A DNA stretch of 7,213 nt from Alkalimonas sp. (GTDB lineage Bacteria; Pseudomonadota; Gammaproteobacteria; Enterobacterales; Alteromonadaceae), in contig JAIUMG010000170.1 of the NCBI GenBank assembly GCA_022565655.1, positions 1 through 7,213 of the forward strand. The letters run 5' to 3'. Below the pieces are notes generated by a model that did no database searches, was not told where the DNA came from, and saw only the letters and a list, made by a program, of their open reading frames with translations. Below are positions 1-6,426 of this stretch, piece by piece. A program made the translations under genes and the position numbers. Positions within the stretch are counted from its first letter, which is position 1. Each line of letters begins with the position of its first letter.

Positions 1-1
1 A

Positions 2-358
2 CTGGTCGCCGAGCTTCGCAGCCAGGCAATGCCCGCCTCTATCCAGTCCATCCCAACCAACGCCGATAACCAGGACATCGTGCCACTAGGCACCATAGCC
101 GCGCGACGAGCCAGTTCCAGTTTAACGCAGTTGTATCAGATAGTAGCGATTGAAGCCTTAATACTGGTACAGGGCGCTGAGTTGAAAAACAGCACCACAC
201 TGAGCCAGGCATCAAAAGCTTTATGCAGCTGGGTCCGGGACTACGTCAAGCCATTGCAGCAAGATCGCCCGCTGGCAGAAGATATTCATAAGCTAGCCAC
301 AGCATTGGCCGACCCAGACGAAGTAGCACCATTAATTGCGTTGATGGCCAACGATTAA
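2..358 (+). CDS. Aromatic amino acid lyase (HAL/PAL/TAL family), C-terminal fragment
   Basis: This is the last 118 codons of a gene that enters from the left edge; the frame is open from base 2, so the ATG at 29 is internal. The stretch beginning PASIQSIPTNADNQD (first residue at base 32) matches the conserved segment of the histidine/phenylalanine/tyrosine ammonia-lyase family, which removes ammonia from an aromatic amino acid using an MIO cofactor. The MIO-forming Ala-Ser-Gly lies in the missing N-terminal part. At bases 68-76 the sequence reads Asn-Gln-Asp, as in phenylalanine/tyrosine lyases, where bacterial HutH usually has Gln-Glu-Asp-His. This points away from classical histidine degradation. 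Such lyases also occur in aryl polyene clusters; whether this is one depends on genes outside the window. The helical tail with DRPLAEDI is typical of the family. It is convergent with the GGDEF-EAL gene, 80 bases away, with no clear terminator between them. Confidence 0.85.
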   Translation: MVAELRSQAMPASIQSIPTNADNQDIVPLGTIAARRASSSLTQLYQIVAIEALILVQGAELKNSTTLSQASKALCSWVRDYVKPLQQDRPLAEDIHKLATALADPDEVAPLIALMAND

Positions 359-438
359 TGCCAAGGTTGCTTTAGCCACACGTTAAAACGATGACGCTTA
401 ACTCTTGTCACGCAGCGCTTACTCCAAAAAGGGATGTT

Positions 439-2847
439 TTAAAAGGTTTTCAGCAACTCTTCTATTGGGCATGGACGGTGGATGCCATAGCCCTGCCCCC
501 ATTGTATCCCAAGTTTAGTCATGCTGTTACAAATTGCATCAGTTTCAATGCTTTCTGCCACTGTCGTTTTGCCCATAAGAGATACAATTTCACCAATGGA
601 TTTTACAATGGCGCAATGAACATCGTTTTCGAGCGAATCACAGACAAAAGCTCCATCAATTTTAATCACATCCACTGGTAAACTCGTCAGGTAACCAAAC
701 GAAGACAGACCACTACCAAAATCATCCAATGCAAAGGTACATCCTCGTTGACTAAGTCGTGTAAAAAAGTGACGGGCATCAGCAAGATTTGAAATAGCCG
801 CCGTTTCAGTAATCTCAAAGCAAAGCTTAGCTGGGTCAACCGGAGAGTGATCTAAAGCCCGCTCCAGCAGACTTAAAAAGTTTTCACGACCAATCGATTG
901 GCCGGATAAATTGATATGGCACGCACCTAACTTTGCTAATTGCAGAGGATGTTTCGCCAGTATGGCCAAGGTAGCCTCCACCACCCATCGATCAATATCA
1001 GGTGCCACCTGGTAACGCTCAGCGGCTGGCAAGAAATGAGCTGGAGGCACTATCTTCCCCTGAGTATCCAGCAAACGTACCAGCACTTCACAACGTGGCA
1101 ATTCATTCCCAGAAAGCGATCGTATCTCTTGCGCATAAAGCACCAATCGATTTTCTGTCAGGGCGGCTCTTATTTGTGTCAGAACTTCCATTTCAGTGTG
1201 ACGTGATTGCAAAGCCTGATCATCTTCAGAATAGTGAACAACACGGTTTCGACCGTAATCTTTCGCCATATAACAAGCAGTATCTGCTACTTTAAGCAAA
1301 TCGGCAGGATTATGTGTGCTGTCATTGATGGCAACACAGCCAATGCTGGCACCAATTCGCAATTGCGTATCACCGGCGTAATAGACATACCCTTCGACGG
1401 CCTCACGCAATTTTTCAGCAACCTCAATTGCTGCATCCTGACTACAATCCCGCAATATGACCCCAAACTCATCGCCACCAAGCCGGGCAAGGATATCGCT
1501 TTGGCGAAGCTCGCGCTGTAAAAGCCTGGTAACTTCCTGCAGAACTTCATCACCAGCAAGATGACCAGCCGTATCATTCACAACTTTAAACTGATCAAGA
1601 TCGATGAAACAAAATGCATGCTGTGCCTGATTCGCCCTGGCATGATGAATAGCGACCGCCAGTTGCTCTTCAAACTCATAACGGTTAATCGTGCCTGTCA
1701 ATGAGTCATGACGAGCCTGATAACTTAGCTTGTACATCAGGTCACGTGCTTCTGTCACATCCTGTACACCCAGAATCAGATGATTGTGCCCTTTCCAGGT
1801 ACTATTAACCCGGGAAAGTGAAAATCGACACCATATTGCAGAGCCATCTTTCGTAATTAATTTGTGCTCTTGTGATTTAGGTGTTTCCTTCATAGCCAAT
1901 AGATTTTTAAAGCTTTCTGCGTCTTGGTCAGGGTGCAACAACGCTATCAAGGTGCCACCAACTAAATCTTTATGTGAATACCCCAGTAGCATGCACAGCG
2001 CATGATTAACCGCAACCAGGGTTCCATCTGGCCGCATCTGAGCCATCCCCATTGCTGCTTGATCGAACGTATCGCGAAACTGTTGCTCTGAATCAGCAAT
2101 TTTCAAGGTAGACCATCGAAAGACAAAGCTAACAGCTATTGCCAGCGTTGCTATGACTATGGCAGCTGCCGCTTTTAACAACGTATTAAGCGAACGAGAA
2201 GCCTCCCCAAGAGTCTCTGAAAATGCACTTTGTAAAGGGCGTAATGCCTCAGCAATGTGACTGACTTCATCGCGGAGACTATTAATCACTGATGTATCGT
2301 TCTGCTCCGCTGTGAGCTCCGCTTCCAGCTCCGTAACGATAGCTTGCAGCCGCAAAAGGTATGGATCTGATTCACGCCAATAACTCACTGCATCTCTGAT
2401 ATAAGGCGCACGATGGAAATATAGGAACAACCAGGCCATTCTAGCAGCATCATCAGGATGAATTCCTGCCGTAATGAAGTGATGAACCGCAGCATCCTTA
2501 TCCGGTGTATCTTGCTCCAAGGCTAACCGGGCTCGCAGGTCAGCCAATGGAACCTCCAACGCCTCTCGGGCTTGGTTAAGCCAGCTAATTTCAGCCGTGT
2601 CAGCGTAGCGATCCAACCAATAAACTGCCTCTTTCTGCGATTTAGACCATTCGCTCTCGCCCGCGACATAGGCACGAGCAGCCGATTGGATTTCAAGTGC
2701 AAGCGTTGCCAATGCAAAACCAAGCAGCGCTAATCCTAGAACAACCAGGTAGACACGAAAAGACATCGATCGGGAGCCATGGGGCGCAACGAAGGCAGGT
2801 AGTTGGGGAGCTTCCTTTTGCGGGACAACGTAGCTGTCTTGCTCCAT
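439..2847 (-). CDS. Membrane PAS-GGDEF-EAL c-di-GMP turnover protein
   Basis: An 802-residue inner-membrane sensor that can make and degrade cyclic di-GMP. The order is: cytoplasmic leader 1-30, membrane helix ~31-52, helical periplasmic sensor ~53-223 (contains SEWSKSQKEAV, a stretch I associate with similar sensor cyclases), membrane helix ~224-243, PAS domain ~251-370, GGDEF ~375-540, EAL ~555-802. The cyclase signature RLGGDEF is intact (GGDEF 457-461), and an inhibitory I-site RxxD (R448-D451) sits exactly five residues before it. The EAL motif is written EVLVR (587-591), which keeps the ExLxR pattern. The other expected metal and catalytic positions are present: N646, E678, D708-D709, K729, E765 and Q785. 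Both activities are therefore plausible; which dominates cannot be read from sequence. The start ATG has only a weak upstream GGAT, so translation may be inefficient. It is alone in its transcript direction, with a 240-base gap upstream. Confidence 0.93.
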   Translation of the reverse strand: MEQDSYVVPQKEAPQLPAFVAPHGSRSMSFRVYLVVLGLALLGFALATLALEIQSAARAYVAGESEWSKSQKEAVYWLDRYADTAEISWLNQAREALEVPLADLRARLALEQDTPDKDAAVHHFITAGIHPDDAARMAWLFLYFHRAPYIRDAVSYWRESDPYLLRLQAIVTELEAELTAEQNDTSVINSLRDEVSHIAEALRPLQSAFSETLGEASRSLNTLLKAAAAIVIATLAIAVSFVFRWSTLKIADSEQQFRDTFDQAAMGMAQMRPDGTLVAVNHALCMLLGYSHKDLVGGTLIALLHPDQDAESFKNLLAMKETPKSQEHKLITKDGSAIWCRFSLSRVNSTWKGHNHLILGVQDVTEARDLMYKLSYQARHDSLTGTINRYEFEEQLAVAIHHARANQAQHAFCFIDLDQFKVVNDTAGHLAGDEVLQEVTRLLQRELRQSDILARLGGDEFGVILRDCSQDAAIEVAEKLREAVEGYVYYAGDTQLRIGASIGCVAINDSTHNPADLLKVADTACYMAKDYGRNRVVHYSEDDQALQSRHTEMEVLTQIRAALTENRLVLYAQEIRSLSGNELPRCEVLVRLLDTQGKIVPPAHFLPAAERYQVAPDIDRWVVEATLAILAKHPLQLAKLGACHINLSGQSIGRENFLSLLERALDHSPVDPAKLCFEITETAAISNLADARHFFTRLSQRGCTFALDDFGSGLSSFGYLTSLPVDVIKIDGAFVCDSLENDVHCAIVKSIGEIVSLMGKTTVAESIETDAICNSMTKLGIQWGQGYGIHRPCPIEELLKTF

Positions 2848-3087
2848 TCAAATCATCCGTTCACTGCGAGGTTAAATTTGCCAAGATATAACTGTGTATA
2901 GTTGCAAGTTTAGTGGAAACACTATTATTTCTAGCAGTAGGATCACAAGCTGTCAATGAAGGCAGGTACAACATCGTATTGAATAACAATCAACTGATCG
3001 GTGCCATGGTACAGAAAAAGCCATGCCATGGATGATTGAGCTGCGAAATGTATTGGCGCGAACCATAAACGAGCTCGCGCCACGACT
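2848..3087. other. Intergenic gap upstream of the GGDEF-EAL gene
   Basis: No convincing gene lies here. It contains the presumed promoter of the GGDEF-EAL gene, but I could not find a -35/-10 pair with proper spacing: TTGCAA and TATATC on the minus strand are only 11 bases apart. It also holds two direct copies of TGCCATGG (3002-3009 and 3024-3031) and the hairpin listed separately. A 40-codon + strand reading frame (2913-3035, GTG start) has no ribosome binding site. Confidence 0.5.
3054..3082 (-). terminator. 8-bp inverted repeat after the small membrane protein gene
   Basis: TGGCGCGA (3054-3061) and TCGCGCCA (3075-3082) are perfect complements separated by 13 bases. The hairpin begins five bases after the minus-strand stop codon of the small membrane gene, a normal place for a transcription terminator. 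The stem is strong and G+C rich, but no T-run follows on the minus strand, so it is at best a weak or Rho-assisted terminator or an mRNA 3'-end stabiliser. Confidence 0.4.
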
Positions 3088-3315
3088 TTAACCAGGTTTA
3101 CTCGAGGATCGCTCTAATTTAGGTACGCCTATGTAGTACAAGACAGCGAAAAAATTAATCACCGGAAAAGCACCCGCCAAAAAAGCGAGTCTGTAGTTTC
3201 TATTTTTACTTTTTGCCAGCATGAAACACAGGCATCCAAGTGCAATGGCTTTAATAATGACCATAAATAACAATGGGTGCACTTCCCCTGTTCGCATCAT
3301 TTCAAATACATTCAC
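3088..3315 (-). CDS. Small two-helix membrane protein, function unknown
   Basis: Encodes about 75 residues with two hydrophobic helices: one around LLFMVIIKAIALGCLCFML and one around AFLAGAFPVINFFAVLYYIG, with a short positively charged link (KSKNRNYR) between them and a charged tail. The positive link suggests it faces the cytoplasm, with both ends outside, although this is only a rule-of-thumb prediction. I placed the start at the GTG at 3315 because GGAG (3325-3322) lies six bases upstream. The TTG at 3327 would add four residues but overlaps that ribosome binding site. I do not recognise a named family; the Pro-Val-Ile-Asn-Phe-Phe motif is common in small hypothetical membrane proteins. 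It lies 78 bases downstream of the dehydrogenase gene on the same strand and may be read from the same transcript. Confidence 0.7.
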   Translation of the reverse strand: MNVFEMMRTGEVHPLLFMVIIKAIALGCLCFMLAKSKNRNYRLAFLAGAFPVINFFAVLYYIGVPKLERSSSKPG

Positions 3316-3332
3316 ATACTTCTCCAAAGTTG

Positions 3333-3351
3333 AGACTATGATTGTCAGTCT
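3333..3351. repeat. Short inverted repeat before the small membrane gene
   Basis: AGACT (3333-3337) and AGTCT (3347-3351) are complementary with nine bases between them, just upstream of the ribosome binding site of the small membrane protein gene. It could be an operator or a weak attenuating hairpin in the gap after the dehydrogenase gene. The arms are only five bases long, so chance is possible. Confidence 0.25.
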
Positions 3352-3393
3352 ACACTTTAGCTTACCTTAACCTTGTGCATTATTCCCTTATTT

Positions 3394-4383
3394 TTACGAT
3401 GAATTCAGAACCGTCAAGACTGTGATAATGACATTGCCTTTTTTGCGCCCGGTATCAACGTAACGATGAGCCTCGGCGATCTGCTCTAGCGGATAGCGCC
3501 GATCGATGATCGGCTTGAACTCCCCTGCCTCAGCCAACTCTGCGAGAAAACACAAATCTTCCGCCCGCCCGTCTGCTGGCCCAGCAATAACTTTCTTACG
3601 GCTCGTCATCGACACCCACGGGATCAGAAGCATATCTGGCAGCCCTCCTAACACCACAAGCAGGCGCCCACCTGCTTTTAGCGACGCTTTACTGCGTGAG
3701 TACGGGGCTGTACCGACGGTATCAACAATCACATCATAACTTTCATCACTCTGGCTGAAATCCTCTTTGCTGTAGTCGATAACATGGCTGGCACCAAGCG
3801 ATCGTACCCATTCAACGTTTGTTGTACTGCACACTCCGGTCACATCAGCTCCGAAGTGTTTTGCAAGCTGAACCGCCGCCGAGCCAACCGCTCCCGAAGC
3901 GCCATTAACCAGCACTTTTTCCCCGCGCTGCAATTTTCCTCTTCTGAAGAAATCCAACGCCGTTGTACCGCCAAACGAGAGTGCAGCGGCCTCATCAAAG
4001 GTCAGGTTAGACGGTTTTAATGCCACCGCCCCGTCTTCGGGCATGCATTTGTACTCGGCATGACACCCCATCCCCATATCAGCTAAGGCAAATACCGGGT
4101 CTCCAACCTTAAATGTGCGGACATCACTGCCGACCGACTCAACCTCACCGGCGATTTCTGTGCCAAGTATGGGCTGCCTTGGCTTTGAGATGCCAAATAC
4201 CAAACGTGAGATCAAGCCAAAACCAACAGGCATCGTCAGGCTTCGCACCCGGCAGTCCCCTGAGGTAACCGTTGTTGCGTAGGTTTTGATCAGAATCTCA
4301 TTGTTCTTAGGAGTGGGCTTTTCAACCGCTTTCATTTTAAGAACATCAGGAGTTCCATATCGCTCATACACGATTGCTTTCAT
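3394..4383 (-). CDS. Zinc-independent MDR dehydrogenase / quinone-oxidoreductase-like enzyme
   Basis: A 329-residue medium-chain dehydrogenase/reductase, full length for the family. Residues 1-125 form the GroES-like catalytic domain (MKAIVYERYGTPDVLK opening, PILGTEIAGEVESVG at 71-85). Residues ~135-270 form the Rossmann fold, with the nucleotide-binding loop GASGAVG at 161-167, the form seen in NADPH-using quinone oxidoreductases. The structural four-cysteine zinc lobe is absent, and the GHE of zinc alcohol dehydrogenases reads GTE here, so zinc catalysis is unlikely. It probably reduces quinones, enones or other activated carbonyls in the cytoplasm; the true substrate is unknown. Residues KKGNVIITV near the end are typical of the family C-terminus. 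The ATG at 4383 has no good ribosome binding site of its own; see the six-codon upstream ORF. It lies 38 bases after the OmpA-family gene, suggesting shared transcription. Confidence 0.9.
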   Translation of the reverse strand: MKAIVYERYGTPDVLKMKAVEKPTPKNNEILIKTYATTVTSGDCRVRSLTMPVGFGLISRLVFGISKPRQPILGTEIAGEVESVGSDVRTFKVGDPVFALADMGMGCHAEYKCMPEDGAVALKPSNLTFDEAAALSFGGTTALDFFRRGKLQRGEKVLVNGASGAVGSAAVQLAKHFGADVTGVCSTTNVEWVRSLGASHVIDYSKEDFSQSDESYDVIVDTVGTAPYSRSKASLKAGGRLLVVLGGLPDMLLIPWVSMTSRKKVIAGPADGRAEDLCFLAELAEAGEFKPIIDRRYPLEQIAEAHRYVDTGRKKGNVIITVLTVLNSS

Positions 4384-4400
4384 ACATTATCGCCCATCAT
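4380..4400 (-). CDS. Six-codon upstream ORF (MMGDNV) overlapping the dehydrogenase start
   Basis: On the minus strand the ORF reads ATG ATG GGC GAT AAT GTA TGA, and its stop TGA overlaps the dehydrogenase ATG as ATGA. The only good Shine-Dalgarno nearby, AAGGAAAG (4412-4405), is seven bases from this mini-ORF but about 24 bases from the dehydrogenase ATG. Ribosomes may therefore load on the mini-ORF and re-initiate on the enzyme by translational coupling. The pattern could also be chance. Confidence 0.35.
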   Translation of the reverse strand: MMGDNV

Positions 4401-4404
4401 TGGT

Positions 4405-4412
4405 CTTTCCTT
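4405..4412 (-). promoter_or_regulatory. Shine-Dalgarno AAGGAAAG for the upstream mini-ORF
   Basis: A purine-rich ribosome binding site between the OmpA-family stop and the dehydrogenase start. Its spacing fits the first ATG of the mini-ORF (seven bases) and not the dehydrogenase ATG. Confidence 0.5.
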
Positions 4413-4421
4413 CTGGAGTGC

Positions 4422-5480
4422 CTAGCGCTCAACCAGTTCCACACGCCGGTTCTGAGCCCGCCCCGCTTCTGTCCGGTTCGACGTCACCGGCGCCATCATG
4501 CCGGCTCCGGCAGCCTGAAGCCTGGCTCCAGCAATACCATGCTCGTCGCGTAGCCAGTCCACCACAGACTGTGCACGCTCCAAAGACAACGACACGTTGT
4601 AATCAAAATCACCGGTGTTATCCGTATGCCCAACGACCAGCAGCTCCATTGATGACTGCTCGCTCATCAGCTCCGCGATCGTTGCCAGCGCCTCAGCAGA
4701 CTCAGGCAAAACTGCAGCGCTGTTCAGTTCGAACAGAATATCCTGCACCGCCACGCGGCCCTCCTGGAGTAGGCCGGTTTCCATCTCACCGGCCGTGAGA
4801 GGTTGGTGATCCATGGTTGCGTCCATTTCCGCTGCGGTCACGATCGCCTTGGATACCGCAGGTCCATCAACCCGACGGGCATTGAACACCGCAACTCCTG
4901 CCAACACATCGCCGGCTTCGGAGCGAGCGGCAATATAGCGAACCTGACGATCCCGGTTGGCAACACGGCAGCAATCGCGTGCGCCACGCTCGAACAAGCC
5001 CGATTCAATAAAGAAGGTGCGTCCAGCCCCACCAGAAAGATCATCCTCCGAGCCGGTAAACAGAATCTCGAAGCCACGTGCTTGCAGCGCTTGCAGATAG
5101 CTGCGCTTCACTCGCAGCGTGGTAACGCTTGGGTCCTCGAAATTGTAGCTCAGCCGAAGCACCTCCCCCTCCAGCCGCTCAAGCGACTCGAACTGATCCC
5201 CAAGCCAAGGCCCCGTCGGAACCGCCAGACGATCAAAATCGCTTTGCTCAGAAAATACGATGTACGAACCAGCAACCCGCGGTACCTTCGGGTGATCCCC
5301 GGCGCCTTCGATATCGGCAGCACTGACAGCAGCCACACTAAGAAGCGCCGCGGCTGCCGTGCCAACAAGCCACATCTTGCTGCGTCCCATCACTGCATTT
5401 TTTACATAAGCATTCCAGCTTGAGTATGTAGGCAACAACAGCCAGAACATTGAACCTTGAAAACGAGTGCAGAATTTCAT
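4422..5480 (-). CDS. OmpA-family envelope protein (DUF4892-like N-terminal region)
   Basis: A 352-residue exported protein, numbered from the ATG at 5480. Residues ~31-54 are a signal peptide (charged MGRSK, then a run of Ala/Leu/Val, then VSA before ADIEG), with predicted cleavage after Ala54. Residues ~60-225 open with GAGDHPKVPRVAGSYIV and contain LEGEVLRLSYNF; this resembles the DUF4892-type region of gammaproteobacterial OmpA-like proteins. Residues ~244-352 are an OmpA C-terminal peptidoglycan-binding domain with GHTDNTG (284-290), N295/LS/RA and NRRVEL near the end, so it probably ties the envelope to peptidoglycan. The start is uncertain: ATG 5480 has AGGAG eight bases upstream but adds about 30 residues before the signal peptide, while ATG 5390 gives a normal signal peptide but no ribosome binding site. 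It is visibly richer in G+C than the cassette genes to its right and probably leads an operon with the dehydrogenase. Confidence 0.87.
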   Translation of the reverse strand: MKFCTRFQGSMFWLLLPTYSSWNAYVKNAVMGRSKMWLVGTAAAALLSVAAVSAADIEGAGDHPKVPRVAGSYIVFSEQSDFDRLAVPTGPWLGDQFESLERLEGEVLRLSYNFEDPSVTTLRVKRSYLQALQARGFEILFTGSEDDLSGGAGRTFFIESGLFERGARDCCRVANRDRQVRYIAARSEAGDVLAGVAVFNARRVDGPAVSKAIVTAAEMDATMDHQPLTAGEMETGLLQEGRVAVQDILFELNSAAVLPESAEALATIAELMSEQSSMELLVVGHTDNTGDFDYNVSLSLERAQSVVDWLRDEHGIAGARLQAAGAGMMAPVTSNRTEAGRAQNRRVELVER

Positions 5481-5488
5481 GTTACAAA

Positions 5489-5493
5489 CTCCT
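5489..5493 (-). promoter_or_regulatory. Shine-Dalgarno AGGAG for the OmpA-family gene
   Basis: AGGAG with an eight-base spacer to the ATG at 5480. It is the strongest ribosome binding site in this stretch and is why I chose 5480 over the downstream ATG at 5390. Confidence 0.6.
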
Positions 5494-5504
5494 CTCATTT
5501 TGGT

Positions 5505-5519
5505 ATGAAATTAATTCAT
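5505..5519. repeat. 15-bp interrupted palindrome upstream of the OmpA-family gene
   Basis: ATGAA (5505-5509) and TTCAT (5515-5519) flank an A+T-rich centre. It lies between the last attC-like end and the OmpA-family start, where a promoter should be, so it could bind a regulator. The arms are short. Confidence 0.2.
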
Positions 5520-5531
5520 GTTTCTCTTACA

Positions 5532-5635
5532 GCATAACGCCCGACACCAATGCGGGCAACTTGTTGTGAGCCAAGCGCATAACGAGTGCATGCTTGATGG
5601 GGGTTGTGATGGGGCTAGTGATGGGGGTTATGCGC
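5532..5635 (-). other. Composite attC-like site at the end of the cassette array
   Basis: Read on the minus strand, it opens with GCATAAC (5633-5627) and closes with GTTATGC (5538-5532), perfectly complementary seven-base ends of attC type (1L and 1R). A second internal GTTATGC lies at 5583-5577, and the pair GCGCATAAC (5575-5583) / GTTATGCGC (5627-5635) gives a perfect nine-base stem around a 61-base element. The remaining 5532-5568 can fold by itself (GCCCG 5539-5543 with CGGGC 5553-5557, CATAAC with GTTGTG). The region therefore looks like two attC sites fused or one attC with an extra half. The stop codon of the preceding membrane gene lies inside the 1L end, as is usual for cassettes. 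The internal boxes do not match a standard 2L/2R pair well. Confidence 0.6.
5595..5626 (+). repeat. Three 12-bp-spaced copies of TGATGGGG
   Basis: TGATGGGG occurs at 5595-5602, 5607-5614 and 5619-5626, exactly 12 bases apart, inside the loop of the composite attC. The 12-base units differ at three to four spacer positions. It looks like a small tandem expansion within the variable part of the site. Confidence 0.8.
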
Positions 5636-5927
5636 TTCGCCAAGTCCTTATGGCCTTGGTTACCAAGGCAGCTACAGATGCAACCACCGTAAATTGCCCA
5701 ACCATTTGAAGTGCAAGTTTAGGCCAAAAATTCACTTCTTCGGTAAATAGTGGATGCCACAGATACACAAGTGACAAGTTACCAGGATAAAGTAACACCT
5801 GAATACCCGGCATCGGTCCCCCCCAGAGCGCCCACAAGTTCCAGCTTAAAGCAAAGGCGATTAAACCAATCACCACCGAGGCCGCGCCGGCACGAAGCGC
5901 TATTATTGAGATTTTAAGCTGGTTCAT
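5628..5927 (-). CDS. Two-helix membrane protein, cassette-borne, function unknown
   Basis: Encodes 99 residues from the ATG at 5927. I prefer this start because AGGTG lies five bases upstream; a GTG at 5933 would add only two residues. There are two hydrophobic segments, roughly residues 8-30 (ISIIALRAGAASVVIGLIAF) and 67-91 (LALQMVGQFTVVASVAALV), and a positively charged tail KAIRTWRSA. The middle is rich in Trp, Pro and Leu and may be membrane-associated. I recognise no family. It overlaps the end of the upstream membrane gene by 14 bases, so the two are almost certainly co-translated and may work together. Its TAA stop lies inside an attC 1L sequence (GCATAAC). Confidence 0.7.
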   Translation of the reverse strand: MNQLKISIIALRAGAASVVIGLIAFALSWNLWALWGGPMPGIQVLLYPGNLSLVYLWHPLFTEEVNFWPKLALQMVGQFTVVASVAALVTKAIRTWRSA

Positions 5928-6363
5928 TAGCACCTAAAGCTGGCCATTGCTGCCAAGAACCCACAGCAAAAAGGCCACCAATAAACAAACAGATACCTGA
6001 GCTGACCAACCAAAACGTTAGGCTGTTTTCTGGGAACATTGGCATTAAGCCCACAAAGGAAACACCACGAAGTAAGAATATCCCAGTAATAAGAATTAAC
6101 GCCAATTTTGTCAAAGGTAAACGCTTAATTGCCCCTGCACCCGACAGAGCATAAAGCGCCCACACCATAAGCACCAAGACAATGACAGAGGTAACCATTG
6201 TTGGGTACCAAAGCCCCTGCTCTGCCATCTGTGCCATTTGCTCACCTGCACCAAAGAAGCGATACCAATCGCCGCCGAACACAATGCAGCCAAGATGGGC
6301 AAGTGCGGCAGCAAAACAGCATATTGCCGCAGTCAGAAGATATTTATTACCTGCAGAATTCAT
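5914..6363 (-). CDS. Four-helix membrane protein, cassette-borne, function unknown
   Basis: Encodes 149 residues with four clear membrane helices at about 8-30, 53-75, 84-106 and 114-136. Between the first two is a conserved-looking segment, HLGCIVFGGDWYRFFGAGEQM; I associate this with a recurring family of uncharacterised bacterial membrane proteins, but I know no function. No catalytic motif is evident. The start is secure: AGGGAG (6374-6369) lies five bases before the ATG. It is followed immediately by the overlapping two-helix membrane gene, forming a two-gene unit bounded by attC-like ends at 5532-5635 and 6427-6467. No promoter was found in the 64 bases upstream, so it may depend on read-through from the toxin-antitoxin genes. 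Confidence 0.8.
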   Translation of the reverse strand: MNSAGNKYLLTAAICCFAAALAHLGCIVFGGDWYRFFGAGEQMAQMAEQGLWYPTMVTSVIVLVLMVWALYALSGAGAIKRLPLTKLALILITGIFLLRGVSFVGLMPMFPENSLTFWLVSSGICLFIGGLFAVGSWQQWPALGANEPA

Positions 6364-6373
6364 TTTTTCTCCC

Positions 6374-6405
6374 TAGGGCGTGTTGACTTCATGTTAGCAG
6401 CCCTA
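6374..6405. repeat. Inverted repeat TAGGGC / GCCCTA upstream of the four-helix gene
   Basis: TAGGGC (6374-6379) and GCCCTA (6400-6405) are perfect complements 20 bases apart, and the left arm also lies in the 8-bp palindrome CCCTAGGG (6371-6378), which covers the ribosome binding site. A hairpin here in the mRNA would mask that site. It could equally be a remnant of a mobile-element end; no transposase is nearby. Confidence 0.35.
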
Positions 6406-6426
6406 TGCAAGCGTCGAATCTAATAG

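Noticed and set aside
359..438. Bidirectional terminator between the lyase and GGDEF-EAL genes
   Set aside because: I found no stem longer than about four bases followed by a T-run on either strand.
391..681. + strand reading frame of 96 codons
   Set aside because: It lies almost wholly opposite the EAL domain, has no recognisable protein features and no ribosome binding site.
2881..2912. sigma70 promoter TTGCAA / TATATC for the GGDEF-EAL gene
   Set aside because: The spacing is 11 bases, too short for sigma70.
2913..3035. + strand 40-codon frame with GTG start in the gap before the GGDEF-EAL gene
   Set aside because: No Shine-Dalgarno, no recognisable motif, and a length easily reached by chance.
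4286..5423. Long + strand frames opposite the OmpA-family and dehydrogenase genes
   Set aside because: They are antisense shadows of G+C-rich coding sequence; their proteins are rich in Pro/Arg/Ser without domain structure, while the opposite strand encodes clear families.
5595..5626. CRISPR or origin-type iteron array
   Set aside because: Three eight-base copies with four-base spacers are far too short for CRISPR, and no replication gene or DnaA box is near. They lie in an attC loop.
6371..6405. Insertion-sequence terminal inverted repeats
   Set aside because: The arms are six bases long and only 20 bases apart, there is no transposase, and no target duplication is visible.
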